Source: Myxococcota bacterium (lineage in GTDB: Bacteria > Myxococcota_A > UBA9160 > UBA4427). Taken from it: 39,367 nt of DNA. Positions within the stretch are counted from its first letter, which is position 1; every line of letters starts with the position of its first letter. The stretch is taken from the NCBI GenBank assembly GCA_028278345.1, contig JANQEL010000268.1:1-39367 (forward strand), written 5' to 3'. Made by a program: the position numbers and the translations under genes. This document shows, one piece after another, positions 1 to 8,550 of the stretch. The notes beneath the pieces were generated by a model. That model searched no databases. It worked only from the letters and a program-made list of their open reading frames with translations, and was not told where the DNA came from.

Positions 1-462
1 TACAAGGACGAATACGAGGTGGCGCGCCTCTACACGAACGGGAGCTTCGCCGACGCACTCCACCGCGAGTTCGACGGTGACGTTCGCGTCGAGCTCGCCC
101 TCGCCCCGCCGCTCTTCGCGCGCCGCGACCCGGTGAGCGGGCGCCTGCGCAAATGGCGGGTCGGTCCGTGGATGCTGCGGGCGATGTCGTGGCTCGCGCG
201 CCTGAAGTTCCTGCGCGGGACGGCCCTCGATCCCTTCGGGCGCCTTCCGGAGCGGAAACTGGAGCGACGCCTGAGAACCGAGTACGAAGCGGCGATCGTC
301 GAACTCTGCGAACGCCTCTCGCCCAAGAACCACGACCTGGCGGTCCGCTACGCCCGGGTTCCGGAGAAGATCCGCGGCTACGACCGGATCAAGCTGGCGA
401 GTGCGGAAACGGCGCGCATCGGAGCCGAGGCCCTGCTCGACAAGGTGCGCGCGATCTCCTGA
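1..462 (+). CDS. Indolepyruvate ferredoxin oxidoreductase, C-terminal end (partial)
   Basis: The frame is open from base 1 and ends in TGA at 460-462, so only the last 153 residues are present. It reads YKDEYEVARLYT at the start, then LAPPLFARRDP, GPWMLRA, LRGTALDPFG, and late NHDLAVRYA and PEKIRGYD. This is the pattern I know from the C-terminal domain of long, single-chain indolepyruvate ferredoxin oxidoreductases. These oxidatively decarboxylate indolepyruvate and related aryl pyruvates to acyl-CoA, reducing ferredoxin, in amino-acid degradation in the cytoplasm. The thiamine-diphosphate, iron-sulfur and gamma domains would lie upstream of the window and cannot be checked. It is followed after 60 bp by the hupE-like gene on the same strand. 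Confidence 0.82.
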   Translation, partial: YKDEYEVARLYTNGSFADALHREFDGDVRVELALAPPLFARRDPVSGRLRKWRVGPWMLRAMSWLARLKFLRGTALDPFGRLPERKLERRLRTEYEAAIVELCERLSPKNHDLAVRYARVPEKIRGYDRIKLASAETARIGAEALLDKVRAIS

Positions 463-522
463 GCCCGCGCACTGCACTGGGCGCGATCGCGCAGCGCGAT
501 GCGTGCTCTATGATCCGCCGCC

Positions 523-1800
523 GTGCACGACTCCCCGACAGCCAGCGGAGGCGCTTCCGCGTCGCTTCTTCGCGTTCGCTCGCTCGCGACGCTGCTGATC
601 GCCCTGGTGATCGCGGGCGTCTTCTCGGCGCCCGCGGCCACCGCGCATACCAAGAGCATCTCGTATTCGAGTTGGCAGCTCGGCGACATCGGTGCGCGGG
701 TTCGTGTTCGCGTCTCCCTGCTCGAACTCTCGCGCCTCGGCTTCGTTCCGGGCGGGCGACCCGACCTCGAGCGTATCGCCCCCTACCTCGCGCAGCGGGT
801 TCGGCTGCTCTCGGGCGAGACGCCGTGCTCCCCCCTCACGGAGCCGCGCTCCCTGCGCGCGCGGGAGGGGTGGACCTGGTGGCAGTGGGACGTGACCTGC
901 GAAGCTTCGGGGGACCGTGCGATCGAGAGCCATGTCCTGCTCGACGTGGCACCGAGCCATATCCACTTCGCCCGGGTGCACGGCGAGGGCGGGGCGACGC
1001 GCGAGCGCGTACTCAACGATGCCGAGCCGCGCTGGCTTCTCGATGCGCCACGCGACTCGGCCGATGCTGCGGGCGCTTCGGGAGAGGGTACCTCGGTCGT
1101 CGGCTACCTCGTCCTCGGTATCGAACACATCCTGACCGGTTGGGATCACCTCGCCTTCGTGCTCGCGCTCCTGCTGCTGGCGGGCAGCCTCGGCGAAGTG
1201 GCGCGTCTGGTGACCGGCTTCACGGTCGCGCACAGCGTCACCCTGGCGCTTGCGGTGCTCGGTGTGCTCGATCCCGATCCCGCGCCCATCGAGGCGTTGA
1301 TCGGTTTCTCGATCGCGCTGGTGGCGGCCGAGAACGCCTGGCTGATGGCGGGGCGAGGGCCTTGGATCCCGGGTCTGACCGTGCTCGGGGTGCTCGTGAT
1401 GATGGCATTGGCCGCGGCGGGCACCGGCTCGGTCTCGACCCTCACGCTCACGGGGGTCGCACTCTTCACCGCCTGTCACTTCGGGTTGCTCGGTCGCGTC
1501 GAGCGGCCGGAGCGCCTGCGCGTCGCCGTGGCCTTCGCCTTCGGCCTGATCCACGGCTTCGGCTTCGCGGGCATCCTGGCGGAGCTCTCGCTGCCGCAGG
1601 ATCGATTGTTGGCGGCGCTCTTCGGTTTCAACGTGGGGGTCGAGGTCGGACAGCTCGCGGTCGTCGCCCTGGTCTTTCCCCTGCTCCGCATGCTCGAGCG
1701 CCCGGGCCTCGGTCGCGTCCACGGCTGGGTGACCGAGGGGGGAAGCGCTGCGATCTGCGCACTCGGCGTCTTCTGGTTCGTCTCGCGAAGTCTCGGCTAG
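523..1800 (+). CDS. HupE/UreJ-family (HupE_UreJ_2) membrane protein with extracytoplasmic N-domain
   Basis: 425 aa from a GTG start. A signal peptide or first helix (about residues 19-40, ending APAATA) is followed by a soluble domain of about 150 residues, then a C-terminal block of about seven membrane helices. The helical block carries HILTGWDHLAF, FTVAHSVTLALA, IHGFGFAG and FNVGVEVGQ, the conserved His/Asp-rich motifs of the HupE/UreJ_2 family. HupE/UreJ proteins are linked to nickel or cobalt uptake, but members with this long N-terminal domain are uncharacterised and no hydrogenase or urease gene is nearby, so a metal-transport role is only a guess. The TAG stop lies in the left end of the palindromic element at 1796-1982. 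Confidence 0.85.
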   Translation: MHDSPTASGGASASLLRVRSLATLLIALVIAGVFSAPAATAHTKSISYSSWQLGDIGARVRVRVSLLELSRLGFVPGGRPDLERIAPYLAQRVRLLSGETPCSPLTEPRSLRAREGWTWWQWDVTCEASGDRAIESHVLLDVAPSHIHFARVHGEGGATRERVLNDAEPRWLLDAPRDSADAAGASGEGTSVVGYLVLGIEHILTGWDHLAFVLALLLLAGSLGEVARLVTGFTVAHSVTLALAVLGVLDPDPAPIEALIGFSIALVAAENAWLMAGRGPWIPGLTVLGVLVMMALAAAGTGSVSTLTLTGVALFTACHFGLLGRVERPERLRVAVAFAFGLIHGFGFAGILAELSLPQDRLLAALFGFNVGVEVGQLAVVALVFPLLRMLERPGLGRVHGWVTEGGSAAICALGVFWFVSRSLG

Positions 1801-1982
1801 CAGCTCGTTGGAGACTCCTAACCGAGCCAGCCGTAGTCATTCGGCTCGAGATCAAGGCGCGGAATCGTGGGCGTAGCCATAGTTCGAAAGCACTGCTTTC
1901 GAGTGGCCGCGGTTTCGCAACGCAGAGATCGGGTCGAAGGGCTGCGGATGGCGACCGAAGGGGTCTCCAATGGGCTGCTAGC
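1796..1982. repeat. Imperfect inverted-repeat element, MITE-like
   Basis: The 20 bases at 1796-1815 are the reverse complement of 1963-1982 with 18 matches. Counted by hand, complementarity continues inward at 39 of 54 positions per arm. The middle holds a perfect 8-bp hairpin (1884-1891 with 1895-1902, 3-base loop). CTAG is present at both ends (1797-1800 and 1978-1981), so the unit could be a 177-bp insertion bounded by a CTAG target duplication, a target type (YTAR) used by part of the IS5 family. It contains no plausible gene. Its left end overlaps the hupE stop codon and its right end lies 9 bp before the first ATG of msrA. It could instead be a long structured intercistronic RNA. Confidence 0.6.
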
Positions 1983-1990
1983 ATTCCGCG

Positions 1991-2629
<639 letters not shown>

Positions 2630-2635
2630 CCCACC

Positions 2636-4201
2636 TCAGGGTCGCGTTTCCCGTTCGAAGAAGAGGTGGTTGCTGGCGAGGTAGCTGCGCGTGGCGCGTT
2701 CGACGCGCGCGTAGGTGTCGGCGGGGAGGATCTGCTCGAGTCGCACGAGCGGGAGCGGCTTGATCCCCGAATCGCGAAAGCGGATGAAGTCCCGGTTGAA
2801 GAGCGCGGTGTGGGTCCCGCGCAGATAGCGATTCAATTCGGGGTCGTTCGCCTCGATCGATTGGAATTGGTGGCGCAGGCGGAAGAAGGCGTGGAACTCG
2901 AGGCGATTGGCCTGGATCTGCGCGTAGACGGCGCCGCCCAGGAAGAGGGCCAGGAGGCCGGCGGCGACGAGCCGCGCCGCCGATGCGGGTGCTTCGCGAA
3001 CACGGTCGAAGACGAAGACCAGGGGCAGGGCGAGGACGGGCAGGCCGAACGCGAGGTAGCGCGGCCCGTAACTCGCCTCGGCAGTCCAGAAGGTGTAGTT
3101 CGCGTAGATCGAGAACATCAGCGCGAACATCAACGCCCCGGTCGCGTACTCGAAGCGACGTTCCCGCCACATGCGATGCACCCCGAACGCGGCGACGATC
3201 AGCGGTGGGAAGTGCAGGAAGATGCTGAAGCGCGCGCCCGTGAGATAGGCGGGGATCGACGTGGAGAGCTGCCCGGTCCATAGATTCGTCTCGCGTTCGT
3301 AGCCGAGCTTCCAGGGCGCCCCGAACTTCATGGCGTTCGCGATCGCGAGGAGCACGACGAGCCCGACGATCGGGACGAGGGCGTACTTCGCGTAGTCGGG
3401 CAGGTGGCTTCGCAGGTTCGACGCTGCGCGCGCGAAGGGCGGGGTTCCGACTCCGTCCCCCACGAGGAGAACGGCCACACCAAACGCGGCCACGAGGGGA
3501 AGGAAGACGGTCTTCACGGTGCAGAGCGCCGCGAGCGCGAGCGCCCCCCAGAAGAGATCCATCCGACCTTCGCGTACCCCGCGCCGCGCGAAGCGGACGA
3601 AGTGCAGGAACGCGATCGTGAAGAAGAGCACCTGGTAGATCTGCGAAGAGTGTGCGCGCGTGTAGTTCCACAGATAGCTGGCATAGAGGCAGGTCAGCGC
3701 AAACGCCGCCGCCGTCGAAGGGTGCGGCGTGTAGAGACGCGCGAGTCGATACAGCGCACCGGCGAGCCACAACGTGAGCAGGAGATTGAAGCCGTTGAAG
3801 AGGGCCAGGCGTCGGGTGCCCGCGTACGGTCCCTGGGGCTTGCCGAAGATCTGCCCGGGTGGGTCGAGATCGTCGTGGCCCAGCACGAAGCGTTCGAAGG
3901 CGAGGGGGAGGGCGTAGAGGAAGGTGTTTCCGATGCCGTACTTCGAGTGCCAGCGCCCGGTCTCGCGATTGAAGAGGAAGAAGGGCGCGTTCGCAGGAAG
4001 GCTCTCGGCCACGCTCGGACGTACGTCGAGCCGCCCCCGGTGGACCCACCCCTCGGCTTCCATCTCCCAGGCAAAGACGTCGCCGTCGTAACGCACGGCC
4101 GGAAGCGAGAGCAGGCTGGTCGCGAACACGATCACGAGCAGCGCGGCCAGGCCCGCTTCGCGCCCGGCCCCCGCACCCATGGCCTGCGGCGATTCGCTCA
4201 C
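2636..4201 (-). CDS. Polytopic membrane protein, GT-C/PMT-like (putative glycosyltransferase)
   Basis: 521 aa from a GTG at 4201 that overlaps the TGA of the upstream gene (GTGA), which decides the start; an in-frame ATG at 4180 is the alternative. About ten hydrophobic helices are visible. The first extracytoplasmic loop has RYDGDVFAWE, and a later segment reads RWHSKYGIGNTFLYALP, a pattern I associate with family-39-like (dolichyl-phosphate-mannose transferase-like) membrane glycosyltransferases. The C-terminal ~80 residues are soluble. Such enzymes use polyprenyl-phosphate sugars at the outer face of the inner membrane, but no donor or acceptor can be read from the sequence. It is convergent with msrA, with 6 bp between stops, and translationally coupled to the YhhN gene. 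Confidence 0.55.
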   Translation of the reverse strand: MSESPQAMGAGAGREAGLAALLVIVFATSLLSLPAVRYDGDVFAWEMEAEGWVHRGRLDVRPSVAESLPANAPFFLFNRETGRWHSKYGIGNTFLYALPLAFERFVLGHDDLDPPGQIFGKPQGPYAGTRRLALFNGFNLLLTLWLAGALYRLARLYTPHPSTAAAFALTCLYASYLWNYTRAHSSQIYQVLFFTIAFLHFVRFARRGVREGRMDLFWGALALAALCTVKTVFLPLVAAFGVAVLLVGDGVGTPPFARAASNLRSHLPDYAKYALVPIVGLVVLLAIANAMKFGAPWKLGYERETNLWTGQLSTSIPAYLTGARFSIFLHFPPLIVAAFGVHRMWRERRFEYATGALMFALMFSIYANYTFWTAEASYGPRYLAFGLPVLALPLVFVFDRVREAPASAARLVAAGLLALFLGGAVYAQIQANRLEFHAFFRLRHQFQSIEANDPELNRYLRGTHTALFNRDFIRFRDSGIKPLPLVRLEQILPADTYARVERATRSYLASNHLFFERETRP

Positions 4202-4845
4202 GCGCCGCTCCCCCAGGCGAGGATCAGCTGTCCGATGAAGTAGGCGGGCAGACCCCAGGCGCCGTTCACGAAGCCGGGTGCAACGAAGCGATCCCGCGCG
4301 ACGGAGAGATCGGAGAGATAGAAGAGGAAGGCTCCGGCAAAGATGTCGGGCCGCGGGCCGGCCACCGAGACACTCGTCGCCAGCACGAGCATCGACGAGA
4401 TCACGATCACGTAGGCGACCACCGGTACGCGCATGTCGCCCCCGAGATGGGGATTCAGCCAGCGCATTACGAGGCTCCCGACCGCCACGCACGCGATCCC
4501 CGCACCCACCGCCACGGCGAGGTTTCCGTCGAGTTGCGCGAAGGCGACCACGTAGGCGACATGACCGAGCAGGAAGCTCAGCAGTCCGGCCTTGAAGGCC
4601 GCGGGGCGTCCCTTTGGAATCAGCAACACGTCGCCGAAGAACGACAGCACGAGTCCCAGCAGGATCCACGACCCGTAGCCCGACTCCAGTGCGCCCACCG
4701 AGAGCGCGACCGCGACGAACCCCGCCGCTGCAACGGGCTTGGTGAACCACGCTCCGCGCTCCGATCCGCGGTGATTGGCGATCAGGAGTCCGGCGAGGCC
4801 GAGCAGGGTGACGGTGGCTGGAACAGCGGGCGCGATCGATTGCAT
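4198..4845 (-). CDS. YhhN/TMEM86 family membrane protein (lysoplasmalogenase-like)
   Basis: 215 aa, almost all hydrophobic, with about eight membrane helices, matching the usual length of the YhhN family. Family hallmarks are visible: TKPVAAAGF, LSFFGDVLL, FLLGHVAYVVAF, and near the C-terminus LFYLSDLSVARDRF. Characterised relatives hydrolyse the vinyl-ether bond of lysoplasmalogens, and the conserved Asp and Ser-Asp positions sit within the membrane. Whether this organism makes plasmalogens cannot be seen here. The ribosome site is weak. The stop overlaps the start of the next membrane protein gene, so the two are probably co-translated. Confidence 0.85.
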   Translation of the reverse strand: MQSIAPAVPATVTLLGLAGLLIANHRGSERGAWFTKPVAAAGFVAVALSVGALESGYGSWILLGLVLSFFGDVLLIPKGRPAAFKAGLLSFLLGHVAYVVAFAQLDGNLAVAVGAGIACVAVGSLVMRWLNPHLGGDMRVPVVAYVIVISSMLVLATSVSVAGPRPDIFAGAFLFYLSDLSVARDRFVAPGFVNGAWGLPAYFIGQLILAWGSGA

Positions 4846-4896
4846 GGGGCGATGCTAGCGAGTCGGATTCGGGTGAGAGCGGGGCAGGAAAGACAA

Positions 4897-4922
4897 ACGC
4901 CCCGCCCTTGCGGGCGGGGCGT
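4897..4922 (-). terminator. Rho-independent terminator of the TonB receptor gene
   Basis: A perfect 11-bp GC-rich stem (4897-4907 pairs with 4912-4922) closes a 4-base loop. On the minus strand it is followed by TTTGTC, a short U-rich tail. It lies 59 bp beyond the receptor's stop codon and upstream of the YhhN gene, so it most likely ends the receptor transcript. Confidence 0.75.
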
Positions 4923-4980
4923 CGCGGAGCGAGACGATGCCCCTGTCAATCGACCCTGTGGATCGCTGCGAAGCGACTTC

Positions 4981-7110
4981 CTAGAAGTCCAGCGCGAACT
5001 TCACGTAGAACGTACGCGGGATCTTGGCGGCGGGAACGAAGAGCTCGGTGTTCCACTCGCGGTGTTCCTTCTCGAGGATGTTCTGGGCGACCACCGAGAG
5101 CTCCATGTTCTCTCGCGGCATCCAGGCACCACGCACGTCGACGCGGTGATAGCCCTCGACGTCGTTGTCGCCGGGGCCGACATCCTTGATGCGGCTCACG
5201 TAGAACCAGTTGATGTCGAGCTCGACATCCAGGTCGAGGGCCATGCGCGATCGCAGGCCGATCGTGTGGTGCGCTTCCGTGCTGCCGTCTTCCTCGGTGT
5301 TGTCGCCGCCGAGGGCATCGGGGATCGCGTCGCCGCTGTCGCGCTCGACGTCGACATCGATGTAGCTGTAGGTGGCGTCGACCATCCACTTGTCGATGCC
5401 CGGGCAGTCGATGGGCAGTTCGGTGCGCGTGAAGAGCTCGATGCCCCAGGCCTCGCCCTTGCCGACGTTGTCCGTCGTGGTTTCGATCAGGGTCAGCGGC
5501 ACGATCGGCTGCAACAGGCGATCGAATTGGGCGCCCTGGAGATCGTCGTAGTCGTTGTAGAACGCGGCGAGATCGAGGTGGACCCTCTCGTGCGGCTGAA
5601 CGCGGATGCCGCCCTCGTAGGCCATCATCTCTTCGGAGTCGTAGTCGTCGTCCGTGAGGTTCAGGATCGGAACGTCGGTGTCGGTGGCCGTGATCGTGGT
5701 GAGGTCGTGATTGGCGCGGCTGGGTGTTCGGACGGCGCGCGAGTACGATGCCCAGAGCGTCATCGTCTCATTGGGCACGTAGGCCGCGCGCGCGCTGGGC
5801 TGCCACTCGAAGCCCGAGAAGTCGTTGTCCTCGAACTTCGAACCGAGGGTCAGGCGGAGCTGTTCGTCGAAGGCCCGGCCCTCGAACTGCACGAAGCCAC
5901 TGAACAGATCCATCTTGCGACCCGCGGGATCGATGTCGAGCACCTGGGCCGTCGCGGGCACGGTGCCCGCGCCGAGCATGCCGTTCAGGCCGTCGAAGAG
6001 GGCCTGTAGGGCTGCCACCTGGGCAGTGTCGGGGTTCGTCGAGCGGGAGTCGTCGTTGCGATGTCGGTACTCGCCGCCCCACACGATGTCGAGCCAATCG
6101 ACGGGTTTGATCTGGTGCTTCAACTCGACATCGAAGGTGTCGAGCTCGTAGCGCAGGATGTTCACGCGGCGATCGGTGCGGTCGTAGTAGAACTGGGCCG
6201 TGACGCTCTGATCGTCCGAGATCGTGTGGGTGTAGCGGGTGAGGACGTTGCCGCCGCCGAGCGACGTCCTGGCGGGCTCGCCCGCGATCAGTCCGTTGCT
6301 CTTGCCGTCGTAGATATCGCCCTGGACCGTGAGCATCCCCTTCTCGCTCACCTCGGCGTCCATTCGGAAGCCACCGCGAATTCGCCGATAGTCGTCGTCC
6401 GCCTGCACATCGGTGCCGTCGACATCGACCATCTGGTCGTAGGAATCGCGATCGAAGTGCTTCACGTAGAGGCGATACTTGACCCTGTCGTTGACGCTCC
6501 CGCCGTAGCGCAGGACCGAAGCGGTGCGCTCGTGATCGCCGACCACCGTCTCGAAGTGCCAACCCTGGGTGTCGGCCGCCTCCTTGGTCACGATGTTGAT
6601 CACGCCGTTGACCGCGTTGGCACCCCAGACCGTGCCGCCGGGGCCGCGAATCACTTCGATGCGATCGATGTCGGCGAGGGGCAGGTCCTGCACGCCCCAG
6701 AAGACACCGGCGAATAGCGGCGTGTACACGCTACGTCCATCGATCAGGACGAGGAGCTTGTCGGAGAACGAACCCGCGAAGCCGCGCATGGAGATCGACC
6801 AGAAACTCGCGTTGAGCTGAGCGACCTGTGCGCCGGGCACCAGGCGGAGCAGCTCCGGAACACTTCGCATGCCCGAACGGCGGATGTCTTCGCTCGTGAT
6901 CACGAACGCCGCGGCGGGCGCTTCGAAAGCGCGCTCGGCCTTCTTCGAGACCGAGGTCACTTCCATCGACATCAGCTCTTCGAGATCGAATGCAGCGAGG
7001 TCGATCTCGTCATTGGCGTGAGCGGTACCGGCAACGAACATCGCGACGAGCGTCGAAATCAGCGCGACGAGGCTGGCCCGTCCCAATCGGTTGCGTTCGA
7101 TAGCCACCAT
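4981..7110 (-). CDS. TonB-dependent outer-membrane receptor
   Basis: 709 aa. I chose ATG at 7110 because GGAGG lies 5 bases upstream; the frame is open further. A signal peptide (residues about 9-32, ending AHA) precedes the plug: LEELMSMEVTSVSKK, AFVITSEDIRRSG, PELLRLVPG, ISMRGFAG, LLVLIDGRSVYTP, IDRIEVIRGPGG and AVNGVINIVTK. The rest alternates polar and aromatic strands, as in a 22-strand beta barrel, and ends in Phe. It takes up a bulky substrate across the outer membrane with TonB-ExbBD energy. Its relatives include siderophore and vitamin receptors, but no biosynthetic or ABC genes are adjacent and the ligand is unknown. A 12-bp inverted repeat (7254-7265, GGGTC/GACCC) lies in its upstream region and could be regulatory. 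Confidence 0.93.
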   Translation of the reverse strand: MVAIERNRLGRASLVALISTLVAMFVAGTAHANDEIDLAAFDLEELMSMEVTSVSKKAERAFEAPAAAFVITSEDIRRSGMRSVPELLRLVPGAQVAQLNASFWSISMRGFAGSFSDKLLVLIDGRSVYTPLFAGVFWGVQDLPLADIDRIEVIRGPGGTVWGANAVNGVINIVTKEAADTQGWHFETVVGDHERTASVLRYGGSVNDRVKYRLYVKHFDRDSYDQMVDVDGTDVQADDDYRRIRGGFRMDAEVSEKGMLTVQGDIYDGKSNGLIAGEPARTSLGGGNVLTRYTHTISDDQSVTAQFYYDRTDRRVNILRYELDTFDVELKHQIKPVDWLDIVWGGEYRHRNDDSRSTNPDTAQVAALQALFDGLNGMLGAGTVPATAQVLDIDPAGRKMDLFSGFVQFEGRAFDEQLRLTLGSKFEDNDFSGFEWQPSARAAYVPNETMTLWASYSRAVRTPSRANHDLTTITATDTDVPILNLTDDDYDSEEMMAYEGGIRVQPHERVHLDLAAFYNDYDDLQGAQFDRLLQPIVPLTLIETTTDNVGKGEAWGIELFTRTELPIDCPGIDKWMVDATYSYIDVDVERDSGDAIPDALGGDNTEEDGSTEAHHTIGLRSRMALDLDVELDINWFYVSRIKDVGPGDNDVEGYHRVDVRGAWMPRENMELSVVAQNILEKEHREWNTELFVPAAKIPRTFYVKFALDF

Positions 7111-7338
7111 CAGTCCCTCCGGACGCATCCCCGAAGTCCGTCGATGAGGCGGACGGACAGCACCGGATGCTCTCGGGCGCATCGGAAGGCGGCAGAGCAG
7201 CTTTAGTGTGGATTTCCGCTGGGATGGAGGCTCAATGACTTTTCTGTGTATAGGGGTCGGGACCCTACGTCGGTCGTGACGGGGCGGCGGATTTCGCCCG
7301 CGGCGCGTCCCGTTTCGCCCGTTGCGGAACCCCCAGGC

Positions 7339-8358
7339 TCAGGCGCAGAGCTCCGCCATCGTTCGCATGACTGCGGCGTCCGTATTGGCAACGAGAAGAC
7401 TCGTCACCGGACTCTCGCGCCAGGCTTCGAGGCGATCCCGAATCCGATCCTTCGAACCCGACAGCGATATCTCGTCCGCGAACGAATCGGGCACCGCCGC
7501 GACCGCTTCTGCTCGCTTCCCGTCGAAGAAGAGATCCTGGATCTTGTGGGCTTCGGCCTCGTAGCCCATGCGACTCATCAACTCCATGTGGAAGTTGCGG
7601 CTCTTCGCTCCCATCCCGCCGATGTAGAAACCGAGCATCGCCTTCACCGGGGCGAGGGCCTGTTCGAGGTCGTCGATCATGTTGACCAGCACGAACTGCG
7701 AGATCTCGAATCCCGGCTTCGCATCGACCAGAGAGGGGCCGTAGATCTCCGGGCGGTAGGGATTCGTGTAGAGCGGCAACCAGCCGTCGGCGATCTCGGT
7801 CGAGAGGGCGATGTTCTTCGGGCCTTCGGCACCCATGAAGATCGGCAGGTCGGCGCGTAGCGGGTGGGTGATCGAACGCAGGGGCTTTCCGAGCCCCCAG
7901 GAACCCTCACCCGTGAAGGGCAGGGGGTAGTGGGGGCCGTCGTTCGTCACAGGCTCCTCGCGAGCGAGGACCTTGCGGATGATGCTGATGTACTCGCGAG
8001 TTCGCGCCAGAGGCTTCGAGAACGGCTGCCCGTACCAGCCTTCGACGACCTGGGGGCCCGAAACGCCGAGGCCGAGAATCATTCGACCCTTCGAGAGGTG
8101 ATCGAGGGTGAGTGCGGCCATCGCCGTGGCGGTGGGCGTGCGAGCCGACAGCTGAACCACCGCGGTCCCCAGGCGCACCTTCTGGGTATTGGCCCCGATC
8201 CAGGCCAGGGGCGTGAAGGCGTCGCTTCCCCAGGCTTCCGCGGTCCAGACCGAGTCGTAACCGAGAGCTTCGGCCTCCTGCGCGGTCTCGATCATGTTCG
8301 TCGGCGGCTGCGCGCCCCAGTAGCCGAGTTGGACGCCGAGTTTCAGGTTCTTCGCCAT
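7339..8358 (-). CDS. LLM-class F420/flavin-dependent oxidoreductase, Rv3520c-like
   Basis: 339 aa. The start at 8358 follows GGAG at moderate distance and gives MAKNLKLGVQLGYWGAQPP, the proper N-terminus for the family. Strong family blocks are ALGYDSVWTAEAWGSDA, QLSARTPTATAMAALT, GLGVSGPQVVEGWYGQ, KPLARTREY, HPLRADLPIFMGAEGP and ADGWLPL. These match the luciferase-like (beta/alpha)8 oxidoreductases of the mycobacterial Rv3520c type, predicted to use coenzyme F420, although FMN use is possible. Family members are common in organisms that degrade lipids, steroids or terpenoids; the substrate is unknown. It lies downstream of the crotonase gene on the same strand with a 192-bp gap containing its own likely control region. 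Confidence 0.9.
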   Translation of the reverse strand: MAKNLKLGVQLGYWGAQPPTNMIETAQEAEALGYDSVWTAEAWGSDAFTPLAWIGANTQKVRLGTAVVQLSARTPTATAMAALTLDHLSKGRMILGLGVSGPQVVEGWYGQPFSKPLARTREYISIIRKVLAREEPVTNDGPHYPLPFTGEGSWGLGKPLRSITHPLRADLPIFMGAEGPKNIALSTEIADGWLPLYTNPYRPEIYGPSLVDAKPGFEISQFVLVNMIDDLEQALAPVKAMLGFYIGGMGAKSRNFHMELMSRMGYEAEAHKIQDLFFDGKRAEAVAAVPDSFADEISLSGSKDRIRDRLEAWRESPVTSLLVANTDAAVMRTMAELCA

Positions 8359-8373
8359 GGGGAGGTGCTCCGT

Positions 8374-8395
8374 TTTGAATTCGGTTTGAATTCGG
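8374..8395. repeat. Perfect tandem 11-bp repeat before the LLM gene
   Basis: TTTGAATTCGG occurs twice in direct, gapless succession (8374-8384 and 8385-8395), 16 bp upstream of the LLM oxidoreductase start. The unit contains the palindrome GAATTC, and 11 bp is one helical turn, so both copies face the same side of the DNA. A separate 10-bp palindrome, CGAACGTTCG, lies at 8418-8427. The arrangement fits a regulator-binding site or a recent small duplication in the leader. Confidence 0.5.
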
Positions 8396-8550
8396 AATGC
8401 TCGTGGTATGTGGTTTGCGAACGTTCGATCACCGCCACAGCCGGGTCGTGGGGTTCGACCCGATCCCGGCGTCGACGGAACGTCGGCCGCGTGATCGCGC
8501 GTACACACTGCGCCATGCGTGATAAATAGAACGCAGTCGCGAGGGTGGGG

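Noticed and set aside
523..1800. Hydrogenase or urease accessory operon
   Set aside because: The HupE/UreJ-like protein has no hydrogenase, urease or nickel-maturation gene around it in the window.
7111..7338. Fur box, TPP or cobalamin riboswitch in the leader of the TonB receptor
   Set aside because: No AT-rich Fur-like repeats and no conserved riboswitch core are visible; only a short GGGTC/GACCC inverted repeat stands out.
8418..8427. LexA/SOS box CGAACGTTCG
   Set aside because: The four-base spacer of the CGAAC-N4-GTTCG box is missing, and the neighbouring gene is not a typical SOS gene.
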